Assembly: GCF_045528445.1 (NCBI RefSeq)
Contig: NZ_JBGQQU010000037.1
Location: forward strand, 1 to 23,529
Length of the DNA: 23,529 nt
Reading direction: 5' to 3'
Source: Desemzia sp045528445
GTDB lineage: Bacteria; Bacillota; Bacilli; Lactobacillales; Carnobacteriaceae
Below the pieces are notes generated by a model. The model did no database searches. It saw only the letters and a program-made list of their open reading frames with translations, and had not been told where the DNA came from. Positions within the stretch are counted from its first letter, which is position 1, and each line of letters opens with the position of its first letter. A program made the translations under genes and the position numbers. Positions 7,088 through 14,037 of this stretch are shown piece by piece.

Positions 7088-7420
7088 ATCGCAGATGCTT
7101 CAGGAGAAAAAATCGCGACTTCTTCAGCATGGTGGAAAGAAACACCCAACGGTAATCGTTACCAACTTGTTTATTGGGTAGCAGTAAAACCGGGTTACCA
7201 AGGAAAAGGTCTCGCAAAAGCCATAATGACTCGCACACTTAAGACACTGCAAACTCTGGAAGACACGTCTCCTGTTTACTTGCATACTCAAACTTGGAGC
7301 CATGCAGCTATTGGATTGTATCAAAAGCTGGGATTTGAGATCACAGATAAAAATTTAGATGGCAGCCCTAATCCAGAATACAAAAAAGCGATGGATATCC
7401 TAGCTGAGTTAGAGATTTAA
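7088..7420 (+). pseudogene. 5'-truncated GNAT acetyltransferase paralogue
   Basis: The frame from about IADASGEKIATSSAWW to the stop is collinear with residues from about LFITDPSGEKVGTASAWW onward of the intact GNAT gene at 4133. It keeps the acetyl-CoA motif (PGYQGKGLAKAIM) and the end LYQKLGFEITDKNLDGSPN, but the N-terminal 80-90 residues are absent. Upstream of 7088 the frame turns into unrelated sequence (ISRIFSSYTIKCRFYLRH), so an open frame from ATG 7031 is accidental. Many differences from the intact copy are at third codon positions, but a stretch around 7226-7259 is identical, which hints at gene conversion. The XRE-ImmA-PIN cassette lies between the two copies. Confidence 0.8.
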
Positions 7421-7719
7421 AAACGTTTAAATGTGATTGAGTATTAAATAGAAGTTTTTTATTCTCCTAACAGTTTAGCAAAGGAAAAAATATCGGGAAC
7501 GATTTATGCAACAATCCCTAATTCAGCAGCCGCAGCTTTTTCGATAAAAGTTACGGCTCTTTCTTTTTCCATAAAATCAAATCCTTTTATTTACTCACCT
7601 TATTTTACCAAACCCCAATAGTAATTTATAACTTTCCCCTTCTGCTTTCAGTTGCATCTTAAACATCGTATAATAATCTTAAAAGAAACTTTATTCCGGT
7701 TGGCTGCTTTTTCAATGAG
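7421..7719. other. intergenic region before the ywqA-like gene
   Basis: A leftward 22-codon frame (7572-7504; begins MEKERAVTFIEKAAAAELG) has AAGGA 9 nt before its ATG. It may be a small peptide gene or the start of a lost gene; I give it low weight. The rightward helicase gene has a perfect -10 TATAAT at 7669-7674, with only a weak -35-like TTTCAG 17 nt upstream. Confidence 0.3.
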
Positions 7720-10284
7720 ATGATTCAAAAGGAAGGACTACATAAACATATGGCACAAGCGATTTTTTTAGAAAAAGGCTTTTATATTGAAAACCCAACA
7801 ACAGAATTTGAACGTGCATTACAAAAAGCTCCATTCCGCACTCTTTATGAACAAGTTTTTTCTTCAGAGACAGTAGAAACGGATGTCTCGATTGCCTATC
7901 TATTCAATGTAGCGCAAGAGTTTGTCTCCGCATTAAAAAATGACGGAGAAATTGAAGTCACTCGCACCTTTCAATTCCCTTCAGAAACGGTTTATCAAAG
8001 TCTTATGAATAAGGCACCTTTTGCCATCGGCCATGAATTTATTACTGTTCAATGGCTGAAAAACGTTCACCAAGAATTGGCAATGATTTTTAATGAGGAA
8101 ATGAGCCGTTTTCAAGGCAGTGTCTCTGAATATATTCAATCAAAAAACAACTCTTTAATTGTTGCGGGCAGGGTTTACTTTCATTTGGTTGAAAGCAAAC
8201 AAGACGGCTTTCCTTTCGCTTTTTTAGCTACCTATGCGACTAAGAATCAAGACAGAGTCAGTCATATGCCTCTAAAAAATGCACTTACAGAATTCAATGA
8301 GTCTTCTGAGATGCTCTCTTTACTGTCCGCTGTTGGACGAGTTGCTGATAAATCTGCTTTCATCTCTCAATTGGTTGAATCAGGGGAATTATTTTCACCT
8401 TTACGATTCAATGAAGACGAGGCCTATCAATTTTTAAAAGAAACAGCTCTTTATGAAGAACAAGGAGTCATTTGCCGTATTCCTGATTTTTGGAAAAAAG
8501 AACGCAAGACGACCATCAAAGTAACCATTGGCGATACAAAACCAAGCAGAGTTGGAATGGATGCTCTTTTAGCTGGCAGACCAGAAATCTATTTAGGCGA
8601 AGACCGCTATTCAAGAGCAGAAATTGAGGCTTTATTACAGCAAAATGAAGGATTGGCTTTCTTGAAAGGCAAATGGGTGGAAATCAATCACCAAAAACTG
8701 CAGCAGTTATTAACGACTTACGATACGAAAGAAAACAGCGAATGGACTCTTTTTGATGCTTTGCGGCAGCAGCAAATTTCTGAGGAAGAAGAACAGTCTT
8801 TGATCGAAACAACAAATGGTCAATGGCTGCAAACTGTTTTTCAACAGATGACCACACCCACTCAAATCCAACAAGAGCAACCTGCAAAATCTTTTCAAGC
8901 TGACCTGCGCCCTTATCAGTTAGTAGGCTATAACTGGTTAAACTTTATGCAAGAACAGACCTTTGGTGCTTTATTAGCGGATGATATGGGTTTAGGAAAA
9001 ACCGTGCAGATCTTGGCTTTACTCGATTCTCTGCGCCAAGAAAACAAACGCACTCTTTTAGTTATCCCCGCTTCTTTGCTGGAAAACTGGAAGAAAGAGG
9101 CAGCCCGTTTTGCACCAAAATTACAGATACAGATTTTGCATGGAAAGAATACCCTAATTCAAGACGCAGAAGCTGATTTGCTTATCACGACGTATGGTAT
9201 GGTTGCCAGAATGGAGGCTCTTAAAGAAGAGCGGTTTGACCTTTTGATCTTAGACGAAGCGCAAGCCATTAAAAATCCAGGAACCAAACAGACTAAAAGT
9301 ATCAAAGCCCTGAAAGCCCGCGCAAAAATTGCGATGACCGGGACCCCAATTGAAAACAGGCTATCTGATTTATGGAGTGTTTTTGATTTTTTAAATAGCG
9401 GACTGTTGGGTTCAAAAACGGAATTTGGAAAACAAATCAAAAAAGGCACTGACTATGGAGCTTTACGTCAAATGATCTCGCCTTTTATACTCAGACGGTT
9501 GAAAACCGATCACCGCATTATTTCTGATCTGCCGGAAAAAAACGAACAGAAAGAATACGTTTCCCTTTCCAAAAAACAGATTGCGTTGTATAAAGGTCTT
9601 CAACGAGATATTGAAAAATCGATGGAAGCCACTGACGGCATTCAACGAAAAGGTTTAGTGTTAGCGGCGATTTCTAAATTCAAGCAAATTTGCAACCATC
9701 CTGACCAGTATTTAGGCAATCAAGAATTCAAACCTAAACTCAGCGGAAAATTTGAAGCGTTGCGAGACATTTGCGAAACGATTCGTGACAAGCACGAGCA
9801 AGTATTGATTTTTACGCAATTTAAAGAAATCTGCGAACCGCTCAATGTCTTTTTAGCAGAAGTTTTTGGTCAATCGGGGTTGGTCTTACATGGCGGCGTT
9901 CCCGTAAAAAAACGCGGAGAGCTGGTTGAACAATTTAACGCTCCTGATACGTACACACCGTATATGGTCCTTTCCATAAAAGCCGGTGGTGTGGGCCTGA
10001 ATTTAACGGCTGCAAATCACGTGATCCACTTTGACCGGTGGTGGAATCCAGCTATTGAAAATCAAGCTACTGACCGAGCATTTCGTATCGGGCAAGAAAA
10101 AAATGTCTTTGTGTATAAATTTGTGACCAGCGGAACGATCGAAGAAAAAATCGATGAACTGTTGGCTGAAAAAACACAACTTTCCAACGATTTGATCACT
10201 GAAACAAGCGGCGAGAATTGGTTGACAGAAATGAGTAACGATGATTTAAGGAATCTCTTTACATTGGAGGTGGATAACGGATGA
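7720..10284 (+). CDS. ywqA: SNF2-family DEAD-box-like ATPase/helicase (YwqA-like)
   Basis: This is a superfamily 2 ATP-dependent DNA translocase of the bacterial SNF2/HepA class, 854 aa. The first about 390 residues form the poorly conserved N-terminal region seen in bacterial SNF2 proteins. The motor follows: PYQLVGYNWLNFM, motif I LADDMGLGKTVQ (D421-T428), motif II ILDEAQAIKNP (DEAQ at 512-515), motif III MTGTPIENRLSDLWS, the long SNF2 insert, then motif V GGVGLNLTAANHVIHFDRWW and motif VI NQATDRAFRIGQ. The frame is intact. ATG 7720 has only a poor ribosome site; ATG 7750 (MAQAIFLEKGF) is an alternative. It overlaps the next gene by the ATGA junction at 10281, so both are one operon, the same pair as ywqA-ywqB in B. 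subtilis. Its function is not well defined; roles in transcription recycling or DNA repair are family-level inference. Confidence 0.92.
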   Translation: MIQKEGLHKHMAQAIFLEKGFYIENPTTEFERALQKAPFRTLYEQVFSSETVETDVSIAYLFNVAQEFVSALKNDGEIEVTRTFQFPSETVYQSLMNKAPFAIGHEFITVQWLKNVHQELAMIFNEEMSRFQGSVSEYIQSKNNSLIVAGRVYFHLVESKQDGFPFAFLATYATKNQDRVSHMPLKNALTEFNESSEMLSLLSAVGRVADKSAFISQLVESGELFSPLRFNEDEAYQFLKETALYEEQGVICRIPDFWKKERKTTIKVTIGDTKPSRVGMDALLAGRPEIYLGEDRYSRAEIEALLQQNEGLAFLKGKWVEINHQKLQQLLTTYDTKENSEWTLFDALRQQQISEEEEQSLIETTNGQWLQTVFQQMTTPTQIQQEQPAKSFQADLRPYQLVGYNWLNFMQEQTFGALLADDMGLGKTVQILALLDSLRQENKRTLLVIPASLLENWKKEAARFAPKLQIQILHGKNTLIQDAEADLLITTYGMVARMEALKEERFDLLILDEAQAIKNPGTKQTKSIKALKARAKIAMTGTPIENRLSDLWSVFDFLNSGLLGSKTEFGKQIKKGTDYGALRQMISPFILRRLKTDHRIISDLPEKNEQKEYVSLSKKQIALYKGLQRDIEKSMEATDGIQRKGLVLAAISKFKQICNHPDQYLGNQEFKPKLSGKFEALRDICETIRDKHEQVLIFTQFKEICEPLNVFLAEVFGQSGLVLHGGVPVKKRGELVEQFNAPDTYTPYMVLSIKAGGVGLNLTAANHVIHFDRWWNPAIENQATDRAFRIGQEKNVFVYKFVTSGTIEEKIDELLAEKTQLSNDLITETSGENWLTEMSNDDLRNLFTLEVDNG

Positions 10285-10991
10285 TGAGTTATGATTTTTA
10301 CAGCTATGAAAGCATGGCCGAAAAAAAACAAAAAGCTGCCAGAAAACTGGTAACCTATCAAAAAAAACATCCTAATGCTCAGCCTATCTTGGTCAAAGGC
10401 ACCAAAATCGCTGCTTCCTTTTGGGGAAAAGTGTGGTGCGATCATTTAAAACACTATGCCGATTATGATAACCGCATCGACCGCGGGCGTTCTTACATCA
10501 AAAACGGTTTTGTCTTTGACTTAACGATTGAAAAAGGAGTCATTCAAGGCGTTGTCTGCGGCAGCGGTTCAAAATTGTATCAAGTAGACATTGCAATCGA
10601 TCCTATTACTGATCAACGGTTGGTCCAACAAATCGGCGGCCATATTGAGAGTTTAGAGGCTCTAGCGAATGGCCAATTCCCTAAAACACTCGCTGAAACT
10701 TTTTTGACCAGCGAGAACGGTTTGTTTCCTAATCTAAATGAAATCGATCTCTCTTGTGATTGTCCGGATTGGGCACATATGTGCAAACATATTTCTGCAG
10801 TCCTTTACGCTGTAGGCGCTAAATTGGATTTGGACCCGCTGCTTTTATTCGAATTACGGGGAATCGATACGACCGCTTTAATCAAAAAATCCGTTGAAGA
10901 AAAAATGACGACATTATTAGAAAATGCGCATACTGCAACATCCAGTCGAATTATTGAAGACGATTCAATTATTGATCTTTTTGATTTGTAG
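10281..10991 (+). CDS. ywqB: SWIM zinc-finger protein (YwqB-like)
   Basis: This 236-aa protein carries a SWIM zinc finger near the middle-to-end: C159-x-C161-x6-C168-x-H170 in LSCDCPDWAHMCKHISAVLY. The N-terminal half (FWGKVWCDHLKHYADYDNR, GRSYIKNGFVFDLTIEKGVI) is the conserved block that precedes SWIM in this family. SWIM domains bind DNA or protein partners and are often fused to, or encoded next to, SNF2 motors. Here the start codon overlaps the helicase stop, with GGAGGTGG about 8 nt upstream inside the helicase gene, so the two products are probably made in step and may act as a complex. It is much shorter than the over 500 aa I recall for YwqB, lacking the long C-terminal part. I see no frameshift, so this is probably a natural short form. 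Confidence 0.85.
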   Translation: MMSYDFYSYESMAEKKQKAARKLVTYQKKHPNAQPILVKGTKIAASFWGKVWCDHLKHYADYDNRIDRGRSYIKNGFVFDLTIEKGVIQGVVCGSGSKLYQVDIAIDPITDQRLVQQIGGHIESLEALANGQFPKTLAETFLTSENGLFPNLNEIDLSCDCPDWAHMCKHISAVLYAVGAKLDLDPLLLFELRGIDTTALIKKSVEEKMTTLLENAHTATSSRIIEDDSIIDLFDL

Positions 10992-11010
10992 AGATTGTCT
11001 CAGTGAGATG

Positions 11011-11041
11011 CACCCTATCAAATGCTGCTTTTGATAAGGTG
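11011..11041 (+). terminator. stem-loop after ywqB, possible terminator
   Basis: CACC-C-TATCAAA (11011-11022) pairs with TTTGATA-A-GGTG (11030-11041), a 7-bp plus 4-bp stem with one mismatch. There is no T-run after it, so termination is uncertain. Confidence 0.35.
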
Positions 11042-11124
11042 GTGTCAAGCAAGTTTAAACACGTCCTACGAAAAAAGAGCGATGACGAATATTCTCCACT
11101 AGTTCACCACTATCGGGTCTTCCA

Positions 11125-11146
11125 ATTAGGGTGTGTCTTAAAACTA
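11125..11146 (+). repeat. left terminal inverted repeat
   Basis: This 22-bp end is identical to the reverse complement of 12001-12022. Outside the repeat the flanks share no similarity. Confidence 0.85.
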
Positions 11147-11271
11147 CTTTGACAAGAAATATAAAATTTTGGTTCCTCATCGTAACGTTGGCTGAAAGTC
11201 AAAGTTGTCTAGTTATTTATTCTAGAGCAACAACGGCTTATTAATACAACGGCTTCAAAAAAACTCCCTTT

Positions 11272-11980
11272 CTTCATCACCAGCTGATTCACCTTGATGT
11301 TCAATCGCTATTCTTCATCACCAGTTGATTCACCTTGATGCTCAAACGGCTTTCTTCATCACCAGATGGTTCACCTTGATGTTCAAACGGCTTTCTTCAT
11401 CACCAGCTGATTCACCTTGATGTTCAAACGGCTTTCTTCATCACCAGCTGATTCACCTTGATGTTCAAACGCTATTCTTCATCACCGCGAGTTTCTCCTT
11501 GATGTTCAATCGGCTTTCTTCATCACCAGCTGGTTCCCCTTGATGTTCAATCGGCTTTCTTCATCATCAGCTGGTTCACCTTGATGTTCAATCGGCTTTC
11601 TTCATCACCAGCTGGTTCACCTTGATGTTCAATCGGCTTTCTTCATCATCAGCTGGTTCACCTTGATGTTCAATCGGCTTTCTTCATCACCAGCTGGTTC
11701 ACCTTGATGTTCAATCGGCTTTCTTCATCACCAGCTGATTCATCTTGATGTTCAAACGGCTTTCTTCATCACCAGCTGATTCACCTTGATGTTCAAACGC
11801 TATTCTTCATCACCAGCTGATTCACCTTGATGTTCAAACGCTATTCTTCATCACCGCGAGGTTCACCTTGATGTTCAAACGCTATTCTTCATCACCAGCT
11901 GGTTCACCTTGATGTTCAAACGCTATTCTTCATCACCGCGAGTTTCCCCTTGATGTTCAATCGGCTTTCTTCATCACCCA
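11272..11980 (+). repeat. 41-bp tandem repeat array, 17 full units plus a partial one
   Basis: The motif CTTCATCA recurs at 11272, 11313, 11354 and so on to 11969, always exactly 41 bp apart, giving 17 full units and a 12-base start of the next. The unit has a fixed frame: CTTCATCAYC, a variable hexamer block, then TTCACCTTGATGTTCAA, and a tail of either CGGCTTT or CGCTATT. The variable block is usually AGCTGA or AGCTGG, with rare AGTTGA, AGATGG and CGCGAG types. Many units contain the palindrome ACCAGCTGGT, and CATCA/TGATG can pair across it. There are no unique spacers, so it is not a CRISPR array. Because 41 is not a multiple of 3, it cannot be a repeat-coding protein region. Confidence 0.95.
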
Positions 11981-12000
11981 TGTCAAATAATTCCTAACCA

Positions 12001-12022
12001 TAGTTTTAAGACACACCCTAAT
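12001..12022 (-). repeat. right terminal inverted repeat
   Basis: A perfect inverted copy of the left end. It contains the TAG stop codon (12020-12018) of the leftward AAA ATPase gene, so the element lies directly on the gene's 3' end. Confidence 0.85.
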
Positions 12023-13211
12023 CTGACAGCAGCCAGTCTGCAATGTAGATAATCGGAATGCCGTCTATTTGTTCTACATCATGATACCTGCCTGTGACGA
12101 CTATTTTTTTATAATTATCTTTTATGTTCAATAAGTTGTCTGTTTCATGTGTGTTATTGGGTAGTTCATATGCTACTTGAACATAAAGAGTTTCGTCTAA
12201 CTTTCGTGCCACAAAATCTATTTCTTTCCTATCCAGTCTGCCAACATCAACTGTATAACCTCTTCGCAGTAATTCTATATAGACTATATTTTCTAATCGA
12301 TTACTATAATTACCATCTTTTCTGCCAATTGCATTTCTTCGTAACCCAGCGTCTACAATAAAATACTTGCCATTGGTTCTAAGATATTCTCGTCTTCGTA
12401 TGTCATATTGCTTCGCGCGATAAAATAGATAGCCGTTCTCAAGTAAGTCTAAATAACGATTTACAGTATGAGTCGTTGTTTCAACACCCTCACTTTTTAA
12501 AGTGTTCACAATTTTTGATGCATTTACTAATTGACCAACGTTATCTGCTAAAAAGCTGATAATGGATTTCAAGGCGGTAGGATCTTTTACACCCGATCTC
12601 AGTGCCACATCATTTAAAACAATGGTATCAAAAATTCCTGACAAAATGGTATCTTTAATAGATTCTTCTGCAATAACAACACTTGGAAATCCCCCGTATT
12701 TTTCGTATTCATTATAAGCGCTATCTACTTTCCGTGAATCCCTTTCAATTCCTTTTACGCTTAAAAATTCACGAAATGAAAGTGGGTAGATTGGAATTTC
12801 GATATAACGCCCACTTAAAAGCGTAGCTAACTCACCAGATAACATATTTGCATTTGACCCTGTAATGATAATATCGCTATCAAAACTTACTCGAACTCCG
12901 TTTACGACACGTTGCCATCCTTTTACGACTTGAATCTCATCCAATAATAAATAGATTTTTTTATTGTCTTTGGGAAGCAGCTTATTTAACTGGTCACGAA
13001 ATTTTTCTTCCGTTGTAATTGTCTGATATTCAAAGCTTTCAAAATTTATATAGATAATATGATCTTCAGGTACTCCCTCCTGCTTTAACTGCTCTTTAAA
13101 AAGCATTAAGAGAACTGACTTTCCAGAACGACGTACTCCTGTAATAACTTTTATAAAATCAGAGTCTTTAAATTGAATCAATTGATTAAGATAAATTGGT
13201 CTTTGAAACAT
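12018..13211 (-). CDS. AAA ATPase with DUF4143-type C-terminal domain (COG1373)
   Basis: This is a predicted ATPase of the large COG1373 family, whose function is unknown. The N-terminal AAA part has Walker A GVRRSGKS (residues 25-32), Walker B KKIYLLLDEIQ, and the sensor-like IITGSNANMLSG. The C-terminal DUF4143 half ends with a nuclease-fold-like core, GYTVDVGRLDRKEIDFVARK and LYVQVAYELPNNTHETDN. A Val-Ala-Tyr in place of Glu-Val-Lys suggests no nuclease activity, which is common in this subgroup. The start is ATG 13211, 7-8 nt after GGAGGGG. The longer frame to 13259 contains that ribosome site. The stop codon is provided by the terminal repeat of the adjacent mobile element, though the protein's end (GIPIIYIADWLLSD) looks close to natural. 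A pair of palindromes overlaps its promoter. Such genes are often single, accessory and horizontally moved. Confidence 0.88.
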   Translation of the reverse strand: MFQRPIYLNQLIQFKDSDFIKVITGVRRSGKSVLLMLFKEQLKQEGVPEDHIIYINFESFEYQTITTEEKFRDQLNKLLPKDNKKIYLLLDEIQVVKGWQRVVNGVRVSFDSDIIITGSNANMLSGELATLLSGRYIEIPIYPLSFREFLSVKGIERDSRKVDSAYNEYEKYGGFPSVVIAEESIKDTILSGIFDTIVLNDVALRSGVKDPTALKSIISFLADNVGQLVNASKIVNTLKSEGVETTTHTVNRYLDLLENGYLFYRAKQYDIRRREYLRTNGKYFIVDAGLRRNAIGRKDGNYSNRLENIVYIELLRRGYTVDVGRLDRKEIDFVARKLDETLYVQVAYELPNNTHETDNLLNIKDNYKKIVVTGRYHDVEQIDGIPIIYIADWLLSD

Positions 13212-13248
13212 TACAACCCCTCCAGGATTTAATCTTCTATTTTTGTTA

Positions 13249-13280
13249 AATGTTAACATTATTTGAAGTTAACTTCAAAT
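13249..13280 (-). promoter_or_regulatory. two adjacent palindromes over the AAA ATPase promoter
   Basis: AATGTTAACATT (13249-13260) and ATTTGAAGTTAACTTCAAAT (13261-13280) are perfect palindromes of 12 and 20 bp, both centred on GTTAAC, with centres 16 bp apart. Leftward they hold a promoter: TTGAAG (in the 20-bp palindrome), a 17-nt spacer, then TAACAT (in the 12-bp palindrome). Binding of a dimeric repressor would block RNA polymerase. The regulator is not identified. Confidence 0.55.
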
Positions 13281-13443
13281 TTTATGTAATTATTGCTAAA
13301 TGTGAAGTGCGACTCCAGTGTAAAGGGATATAAGTGTCTATCAGAAATAGAAACTCCAGTTTTTGCAAAAATAAAAAACTTCTATTTATTCTCACTAGTG
13401 TTGCATGAAACATAATGTATTTCATAAAGTTCCTTCCCTTATA

Positions 13444-13472
13444 TTGAACAAGTGTTCGTATTTGTGTATAAT
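13444..13472 (+). promoter_or_regulatory. PNPOx promoter with LexA/SOS-like box
   Basis: TTGAAC (13444-13449), a 17-nt spacer and a perfect TATAAT (13467-13472) form a good promoter. The -35 and spacer carry GAAC-AAGT-GTTC (13446-13457), matching the core of the Bacillus LexA consensus CGAACRNRYGTTYC; the outer bases are T and G. Its place inside the promoter is typical for LexA repression. Confidence 0.6.
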
Positions 13473-13509
13473 AGAAATGTCACAATGGTTAATAGAAGGA
13501 GGAAAAAAT

Positions 13510-13887
13510 ATGTTAAGTCAAAAATTTTATGCAGTCGCTCAGCATGAGGGCGTTGTTTCTATAACTTCATGGGGAAACGACGATAAACCCAACGTGCGGT
13601 GCACTTGGAATTCCTATTTACGTATTACAGAGGATGAACGCATTTTAGCTCCTATTGCAGGATTTACAAGTGTCCAAGGTGATGTTGCTAAGAATGACCG
13701 CATTATTTTAACATTAGGCAGTCGTGAAGTAGAAGGATTTAACAACTACCAAGGCACCGGCTTCTTAGTAGAAGGTCGAGCACATTTTACAGATTCTGGC
13801 GCTGAATTTGAACAAATGAAAGCGGAATTTCCTTTCATGAATAAATTACTTGAAGTAACTGTGGAGTCAGCTAGACAGCTCCTTTAA
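13510..13887 (+). CDS. PNPOx-like flavin-binding split-barrel protein
   Basis: This is a 125-aa protein of the pyridoxamine 5'-phosphate oxidase-like superfamily, short single-domain type, which binds FMN or a related flavin as a dimer. It begins MLSQKFYAVAQHEGVVSITS and shows the barrel strands PNVRCTWNSYLRI, ERILAPIAGFTSVQGDVAKN, DRIILTLGSREVEGF and GTGFLVEGRAHF. The true substrate is unknown; it is too short and diverged to be called PdxH. The start is the ATG at 13510, since AGGAGG lies 7-8 nt upstream; the frame upstream to 13405 is not coding. It is a single-gene transcript, with a promoter carrying a LexA-like box in front and a strong terminator behind. Confidence 0.85.
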   Translation: MLSQKFYAVAQHEGVVSITSWGNDDKPNVRCTWNSYLRITEDERILAPIAGFTSVQGDVAKNDRIILTLGSREVEGFNNYQGTGFLVEGRAHFTDSGAEFEQMKAEFPFMNKLLEVTVESARQLL

Positions 13888-13955
13888 CTTAAATGATTGA
13901 ATTTTAGTTAGACTATACGTTTCACAAACTAAGAGATTGGTCTATTCCAGCCTAT

Positions 13956-14013
13956 ATAAGACTCATTCCCGACGTTGATGATCCTATTCATCAATGTCAG
14001 GAATGAGTCTTAT
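13956..14013. terminator. bidirectional terminator between PNPOx and the metal ATPase
   Basis: ATAAGACTCATTCC plus GAC and TTGAT (13956-13979) pairs with 13990-14013 over 24 positions with two mismatches. ATTTTGT follows on the right. It serves both converging genes. Confidence 0.85.
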
Positions 14014-14037
14014 ATTTTGTCCTTATTTCAATACACT

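Larger units (their letters stand above)
11125..12022. mobile_element. non-autonomous element: 22-bp terminal inverted repeats around a 41-bp tandem repeat array
   Basis: The ends 11125-11146 (starting ATTAGGGTGTGTC) and 12001-12022 are perfect inverted copies over 22 bp. Just inside each end is an inverted TTTGACA (11148-11154; TGTCAAA at 11981-11987). The interior has no open frame of useful length and no transposase, so this is a MITE-like or decayed IS-like unit of about 0.9 kb. A TA dinucleotide lies at both outer borders (TTA-GGG and CCC-TAA), which would fit TA-target insertion of the IS630/mariner type, but the repeat itself is symmetrical there, so this is only a suggestion. The left part (11147-11271) has further inverted repeats (ACTTTGAC/GTCAAAGT and GTTG-CTAG/CTAG-CAAC). 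Most of the interior is the tandem array listed separately. Confidence 0.75.

Noticed and set aside
7031..7090. ATG 7031 as start of a 129-aa GNAT protein
   Set aside because: The first 20 or so residues are unrelated to the family and the protein would lack its N-terminal half; called a truncated pseudogene instead.
7504..7572. Leftward 22-codon peptide with an AAGGA site
   Set aside because: Too short to separate from chance; mentioned only under the intergenic region.
11272..11980. CRISPR array
   Set aside because: The period is a constant 41 bp and the whole unit is repeated; there are no unique spacers between conserved repeats and no cas genes nearby.
13405..13509. N-terminal extension of the PNPOx-like protein
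   Set aside because: The promoter and the ribosome site lie inside this stretch, so translation starts at 13510.
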